From: Protofrankia sp963555925
GTDB taxonomy: Bacteria > Actinomycetota > Actinomycetes > Frankiales > Frankiaceae
Assembly (NCBI GenBank): GCA_963555925.1
Contig: CAUVXJ010000048.1
Span: 1 to 64,000 of the forward strand
Reading direction: 5' to 3'
Length of the DNA stretch: 64,000 bases
Shown: positions 60,131 through 64,000 of the stretch, piece after piece
How the letters are laid out: every line of letters begins with the position of its first letter
Position numbering within the stretch: the stretch's first letter is position 1
The notes under the pieces: model-generated
Databases searched by the model: none
Seen by the model: only the letters and a program-made list of their open reading frames with translations
Told to the model about the DNA's origin: nothing
Position numbers and translations under genes: made by a program

Positions 60131-61666
60131 TCAGGCGGTACGGGCGGCGGGTACCCGCGCCGCGAGCCGGACGCGGTTACGTCCGTCGGCCTTGGCCCGG
60201 TAGAGCGCCGCGTCAGCGGTCTCCAGCAGGATGGGTAGGTCCACCTCCGTGCCGCTGGCCGTGGCCACACCGACCGAGACGGTCACCGACACGATGACCG
60301 CGCCCGCGGACCGGCCATCGACGCGGCAGCGCATTCCAGCCACCTGGCGTCGGATCCGTTCCGCGGCATGGGCGGCGTTGTCCAGGTCGACCTCGCAGAG
60401 TAGGACGACGAACTCCTCACCGCCGAACCGGCCGACCAGATCCCGAGGCCGAGTGGCCGCCCGCAGGGCGTCGGCGACCGCAGCGAGAACGACGTCGCCG
60501 GTCAGATGGCCGAACTGATCATTGACCCTTTTGAAGTGGTCGATGTCTACGATGAGTACGGACATCGGCCGGCCCGCCCGCCGGACCCGGGTCGCCTCAC
60601 GTTCGGCTACCTCACGCCAGTACGCCGGGCTGGCCAGCCTGGTCTTGGCGTCGGTACGCGCGGCCGCAAGCAGTTCCGCGTGGAGCAGACCGCGCTGGAG
60701 CAGGAGCGCCGGCGGGGTTGCCGCGAGCATGAGCAGCGGATGCGCGGTCCACAGCACGGCGATGACGATCGCGGAACACATCTCGGTGGCGTCGACCGTG
60801 AGCATCTCGCGGCCACCGCCCCCGAACGGACGACGCACCGGAACGGGATGCCGGCGCCGCAGTGCGCCATGCAGAAGAATTCTGTTGATCACTGTATAGG
60901 TGGCGACGGCGAGAAACAACGCGCCGATGCGCCCGGCGGAACCGACCAGCGTGTCAATTCGGTATGGTCCCTGCGTTGGCGCAAGTGCGAGGTGCACGAT
61001 GGATGCACAGAAACCGGACACGCCTAGCGCCGCCGCGTTGAAAAGCTGTTTGTACCGTGGCTGCGGGCCGAGCCCGGCCCGGAAGAGGCAGTAGAGCGGA
61101 AGGTGCAAGACGGCCGCGTACACCGGTGGGAGTAGGAGCACGACGGGCAGCGTCCAGGTCGACAACAGATCCCGGTACGGCTGATCTTCCCGGTGGCCCG
61201 GCGCACCGAGATGCCGCGATGTCTCGATGGCCAGCCGGCCGAGGAGGACGAAGGCCCCGAACGTGAGCAGATCCGCGAATCGGAGGGGGAACTCGACGAG
61301 GCCCACCAGCGCGACCGCCAGACACAGAAGATCGATGCCGATGACGTAACGGACCAGCAGCGGGGGAAGAGATCGGATCTCGAAGTCCGCCGTATGGCCG
61401 GCCAGCCATTCCCGCACACTTCGGAACACTCGACTCCCGGCCCATCCGGAATGGGAGGGCGAGCGGCATTCAGGCCGATCGATGGATTCCGATCCGACGT
61501 CCGATTCAACCGATTCAACCGATTCAACCGATTCAACCGATTCAACTGCTGTGACTGCTGTGACTGCTGTGACTGCTCCAGCCGAATCAACCGTTTCGAG
61601 AGAGTCGGCTGTTCCGGCAGCGTGCGTCATTCTCACCTGCGGAGGTAACGCAATGCGTGACATCAT
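60131..61666 (-). CDS. Membrane-bound diguanylate cyclase (GGDEF)
   Basis: A 511-residue protein. Residues ~1-60 are a low-complexity leader with VTA and VES tripeptide repeats; about seven hydrophobic segments follow (~residues 105-335); the C-terminal GGDEF domain starts near 345. The active-site loop is GRFGGEEFVV and an RPRD five residues before it is a likely I-site for c-di-GMP inhibition. VDIDHFKRVNDQFGH is the substrate-binding start. No partner phosphodiesterase is nearby. The start may lie further downstream, at the MTHAAG Met (residue 13). Confidence 0.92.
   Translation of the reverse strand: MMSRIALPPQVRMTHAAGTADSLETVDSAGAVTAVTAVTAVESVESVESVESVESDVGSESIDRPECRSPSHSGWAGSRVFRSVREWLAGHTADFEIRSLPPLLVRYVIGIDLLCLAVALVGLVEFPLRFADLLTFGAFVLLGRLAIETSRHLGAPGHREDQPYRDLLSTWTLPVVLLLPPVYAAVLHLPLYCLFRAGLGPQPRYKQLFNAAALGVSGFCASIVHLALAPTQGPYRIDTLVGSAGRIGALFLAVATYTVINRILLHGALRRRHPVPVRRPFGGGGREMLTVDATEMCSAIVIAVLWTAHPLLMLAATPPALLLQRGLLHAELLAAARTDAKTRLASPAYWREVAEREATRVRRAGRPMSVLIVDIDHFKRVNDQFGHLTGDVVLAAVADALRAATRPRDLVGRFGGEEFVVLLCEVDLDNAAHAAERIRRQVAGMRCRVDGRSAGAVIVSVTVSVGVATASGTEVDLPILLETADAALYRAKADGRNRVRLAARVPAARTA
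61502..61573. repeat. 9-bp coding minisatellite in diguanylate cyclase gene
   Basis: Five copies of CGATTCAAC (61502-61546) followed without a break by three copies of TGCTGTGAC (61547-61573). Read on the minus strand they encode VES and VTA repeats, all in frame. Copy-number change by slippage would lengthen or shorten the N-terminal region in steps of three residues. Confidence 0.9.
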
Positions 61667-61901
61667 CTGGTGTTGACCTTCCTCGATCGCTCCGTCCCGG
61701 TTCGACCCGTCCCGGCCTATTACTCACAGTGCGCCCTTGGAAACAAAGAGTACGAAGGATCGACCGGCAACCGCAACCACTTTTGGTGATGTCCCGACAT
61801 GCAGGCCGTCGGGCGATGTGCCGGCGCGAACCGATCCGCGCCACGCTCCTATCCCCTCGGGGACCTGTTCGCGCAGGTCAGCGCCTGGATGAGCGAGTCG
61901 A

Positions 61902-63251
61902 TCAACCGGTCGTGCGAGCAACCGCCTCGACCATCGCCGCGGCCAGAGCGGCCACGTCGGGACACGTCATGACGTACGGCGGCATCGCATAAACGAGCCG
62001 GCCGAAGGGACGGACCCAGACTCCCAGCTCCACCAGCAACGGTTGGATCACCCGTAGGTCCACGGGTTCGCGGGTCTCGATCACCCCGATCGCGCCGAGC
62101 GTCCGGACGTCGGCAACCCCGGCGAGATCTCGGGCGGGTGCCAGTCCCTGTTCCAACCAGACCTGAAGATCACGAACCCGGCTCCGCCACGGGCTGGTCA
62201 ACAGCAGGTCGATACTGGCGTTCGCGACAGCCGCGGCCAACGGGTTACCCATGAACGTCGGACCGTGCATGAACGCGCCCGCCTCGGACGCGCACACCCC
62301 ACGCGCCACCTCGTCCGTGCACAAGGTCGCGGCCATCGACAGGTAGCCGCCGGTCATGGCCTTACCCACACACATGATGTCCGGGCCGATCCCGGCGTGG
62401 TCGCAGCCGAAGAGCTCCCCCGACCGACCGAAACCGGTGGCGATCTCATCCGCGATGAGCAGGATGCCGTGGACGTCACACAGCTCACGCACGCGCCTGA
62501 GCCAGCCGGGGGCGTAGAAGCGCATCGCCCCAGCTCCCTGAACGACCGGCTCGACGATCACTGCGGCGATCTCGTGCTGATGCTCGTCGAGCAGCCGGGC
62601 GATGTCGGCGACATCATGCTCAGCGCAGGGTTCGTCGAAACGCGGTCGCGGTGCGGGCGCGAACAGGTGACGCGGGAGCAGGCCGGTGAACAGGTGATGC
62701 ATGCCGGTGTCGGGGTCGCACACGGCCATGGCGCCGGATGTGTCGCCGTGGTAGCCACGCCGGACGGTGAGCAGTCTCGTCCGCTCGAGCCGGCCTGTCC
62801 CCCGCGCGTACTGCAACGCCATCTTGATCGCGACCTCGACGGCGACCGACCCGGAGTCGCTGAAGAACACCTTCTCCAGCGGAGCCGGAGTGATCTCGAC
62901 CAGGGTCCGCGCGAGCGTCACCGCGGGGGCGTGGGTGAGCCCACCGAACATCACATGCGCCATGTCGTCGAGTTGGGTACGGACAGCCTGATCGAGGACC
63001 GGGTGGGCGTATCCGTGGATCGCGGCCCACCACGACGACATCCCGTCGATCAGCTCCCGGCCGTCGGCCAGTCGCAGCCGTACCCCGGCCGCCGAGGCCA
63101 CCGGGAACACCGGCAGCGGGTCGGTCACCGACGCGTACGGATGCCACACATGCGCCCGGTCGTCGGCGAGCAGCTCCGCCACGTCGCTGTACCGGCCTGA
63201 TCCCCACCCGTCTGATCCTGACTGACCTGATCCCCACCGGCTGTGCCCCAT
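61902..63251 (-). CDS. bioA: Adenosylmethionine-8-amino-7-oxononanoate aminotransferase BioA
   Basis: A 449-residue PLP enzyme of biotin synthesis, converting KAPA to DAPA with SAM as amino donor. Motifs: HVWHPYASVTDP, MSSWWAAIHGYAHP, GSVAVEVAIKMALQY, RRGYHGDTSGAM, and the PLP-Lys in MCVGKAMTGGYL. No bioF, bioD or bioB is next to it. The first ~20 residues are a Gly/Ser/Trp-rich extension, so the start could be somewhat downstream. Confidence 0.95.
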   Translation of the reverse strand: MGHSRWGSGQSGSDGWGSGRYSDVAELLADDRAHVWHPYASVTDPLPVFPVASAAGVRLRLADGRELIDGMSSWWAAIHGYAHPVLDQAVRTQLDDMAHVMFGGLTHAPAVTLARTLVEITPAPLEKVFFSDSGSVAVEVAIKMALQYARGTGRLERTRLLTVRRGYHGDTSGAMAVCDPDTGMHHLFTGLLPRHLFAPAPRPRFDEPCAEHDVADIARLLDEHQHEIAAVIVEPVVQGAGAMRFYAPGWLRRVRELCDVHGILLIADEIATGFGRSGELFGCDHAGIGPDIMCVGKAMTGGYLSMAATLCTDEVARGVCASEAGAFMHGPTFMGNPLAAAVANASIDLLLTSPWRSRVRDLQVWLEQGLAPARDLAGVADVRTLGAIGVIETREPVDLRVIQPLLVELGVWVRPFGRLVYAMPPYVMTCPDVAALAAAMVEAVARTTG

Positions 63252-63418
63252 ACCGCATGTCTACCGCGCAGCACGACCGGCCCCGGTAGCCTGGACGAAC
63301 CTGTCACACTGGAGGCACCGACGGCGGACAGAGGCGGTAGGCGGCGGCGTTTGTGGGGGTCGGTACCCGGAAAGACCGTCACCGGCAGCGGTATCGGTCT
63401 CGCCCGGGGAAGGTCACC

Positions 63419-63703
63419 GTGTTTCAACTGATCTGGATCGTGCTCGCAGGTCTCGTCATCGGCCTGCTGGCCCGCCTCGTCGTCCGGGGTCCGCAGAAGA
63501 TCCCTTTGTGGCTCACGGTAATCGTTGGGATTATCGGCGCACTGGTCGGCAACATCATCGCTGGCGCGATCGGCGTAGCCCACACCGGTGGTGTCGACTG
63601 GATACGCCATATCCTGCAGGTCGGTGTGGCCGCCGGGCTCGTCGTCCTCGTGACACCCGTGTGGATGAACCGACAGTCCCAGCACAGCGACAGTCGTTAT
63701 TGA
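63419..63703 (+). CDS. GlsB/YeaQ/YmgE-family stress-response membrane protein
   Basis: A 94-residue protein with three hydrophobic segments, of the transglycosylase-associated family: LIWIVLAGLVIGLLARLV and LTVIVGIIGALVGNIIAGAIG. Divergent from bioA. The GTG start has GGGGAAGG nine bases upstream. Family function is not well defined; members often respond to stress. Confidence 0.85.
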   Translation: MFQLIWIVLAGLVIGLLARLVVRGPQKIPLWLTVIVGIIGALVGNIIAGAIGVAHTGGVDWIRHILQVGVAAGLVVLVTPVWMNRQSQHSDSRY

Positions 63704-64000
63704 CAAGAATTCGTTACTTAGAGCGACCGACAATAGGGGACGCGGCGTCGCGGGGCCGAAGCACGCACCTCGCGATCTACACGCACTCCAGCCCCACTCC
63801 TTGATCCGCATTCCATGCGGTGCGACGAGTGGAAGGACGACGTCCGGAGACGCGGGTTTTCGGGTGGAAAATGTATGTCAACCATCCACTCGTCCTGGTC
63901 CGGTTCCCTGTCCTGCGCTGCCCGGTTTGCATCAGTGATCGGATCGCACGTTCCCCGCACTGCCACACCCGCAGGCGGGAGGCGGTGGTGGGCCGGGCCG
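63704..64000. other. Terminal intergenic region
   Basis: No convincing gene. Reading frames on the minus strand (63718-63966) have poor composition and no recognisable motifs. An AT-richer start is followed by strongly GC-rich sequence running to the window end. Confidence 0.4.

Noticed and set aside
1..64000. tRNA, rRNA or CRISPR arrays
   Set aside because: No T-loop-like sequence in a foldable context, no rRNA-like stretch and no regularly spaced repeat-spacer structure was found.

Overview
The window is high-GC actinobacterial DNA. It carries rbpA convergent with an Lnt/Ppm1 fusion (the arrangement I know from mycobacteria), a CobN plus ChlI/D-type cobaltochelatase, and a CbiG-CobJ fusion. 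A Frankia-like or related soil actinomycete is my best guess; the genus is inference. Coding density is high and GTGA/ATGA start-stop overlaps are common. Three runs of N mark assembly gaps, all inside genes.

Layout: 1-1.85 kb holds the end of an HNH nuclease, a membrane protein and a Phd/VapC-type toxin-antitoxin pair. 2.1-8.4 kb is the first cobalamin block (cobD, cobQ, cobN). 8.4-10.7 kb holds two LuxR-type response regulators and a soluble histidine kinase. 11.0-22.3 kb is a surface-glycan region: a secreted GH16 lipoprotein and an ATP-grasp enzyme on the plus strand, then eight minus-strand genes (flippase, large membrane protein, small membrane protein, three family-2 glycosyltransferases, polysaccharide deacetylase, methyltransferase). 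22.6-35.5 kb is the second cobalamin block, headed by a clear cobalamin riboswitch and running chlI/D, cobO, cobB, cobI, cobM, cbiD, cobL, cbiG-cobJ, ferredoxin, cobH, cbiX. The two blocks look like one cluster split by the glycan and regulator genes.

35.5-41.4 kb is accessory: two near-identical Uma2 genes around a ribbon-helix-helix gene, a cation diffusion facilitator, two crcB fluoride channels, an APH-like kinase and a decayed PIN toxin locus. 41.5-48.1 kb is a minus-strand set that may be an undescribed lipid or small-molecule pathway: a fatty-acyl reductase/HAD phosphatase fusion, a zinc alcohol dehydrogenase, a LarA-like protein and a PlsC acyltransferase, divergent from an Lrp/AsnC regulator. 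49-64 kb is mostly housekeeping: amidohydrolase, SMR transporter, Lnt-Ppm1, rbpA, msrB, a degenerate acyl-adenylating enzyme, a cyclodeaminase-folD pair, a diguanylate cyclase, bioA and a GlsB-like membrane protein.

The most interesting points are the LarA/FAR-HAD/PlsC set, an in-frame repeat element shared by the lnt-ppm1 gene and an amidohydrolase gene, the mixed-type cobalamin pathway with an embedded ferredoxin, and N runs much longer than the protein families allow.
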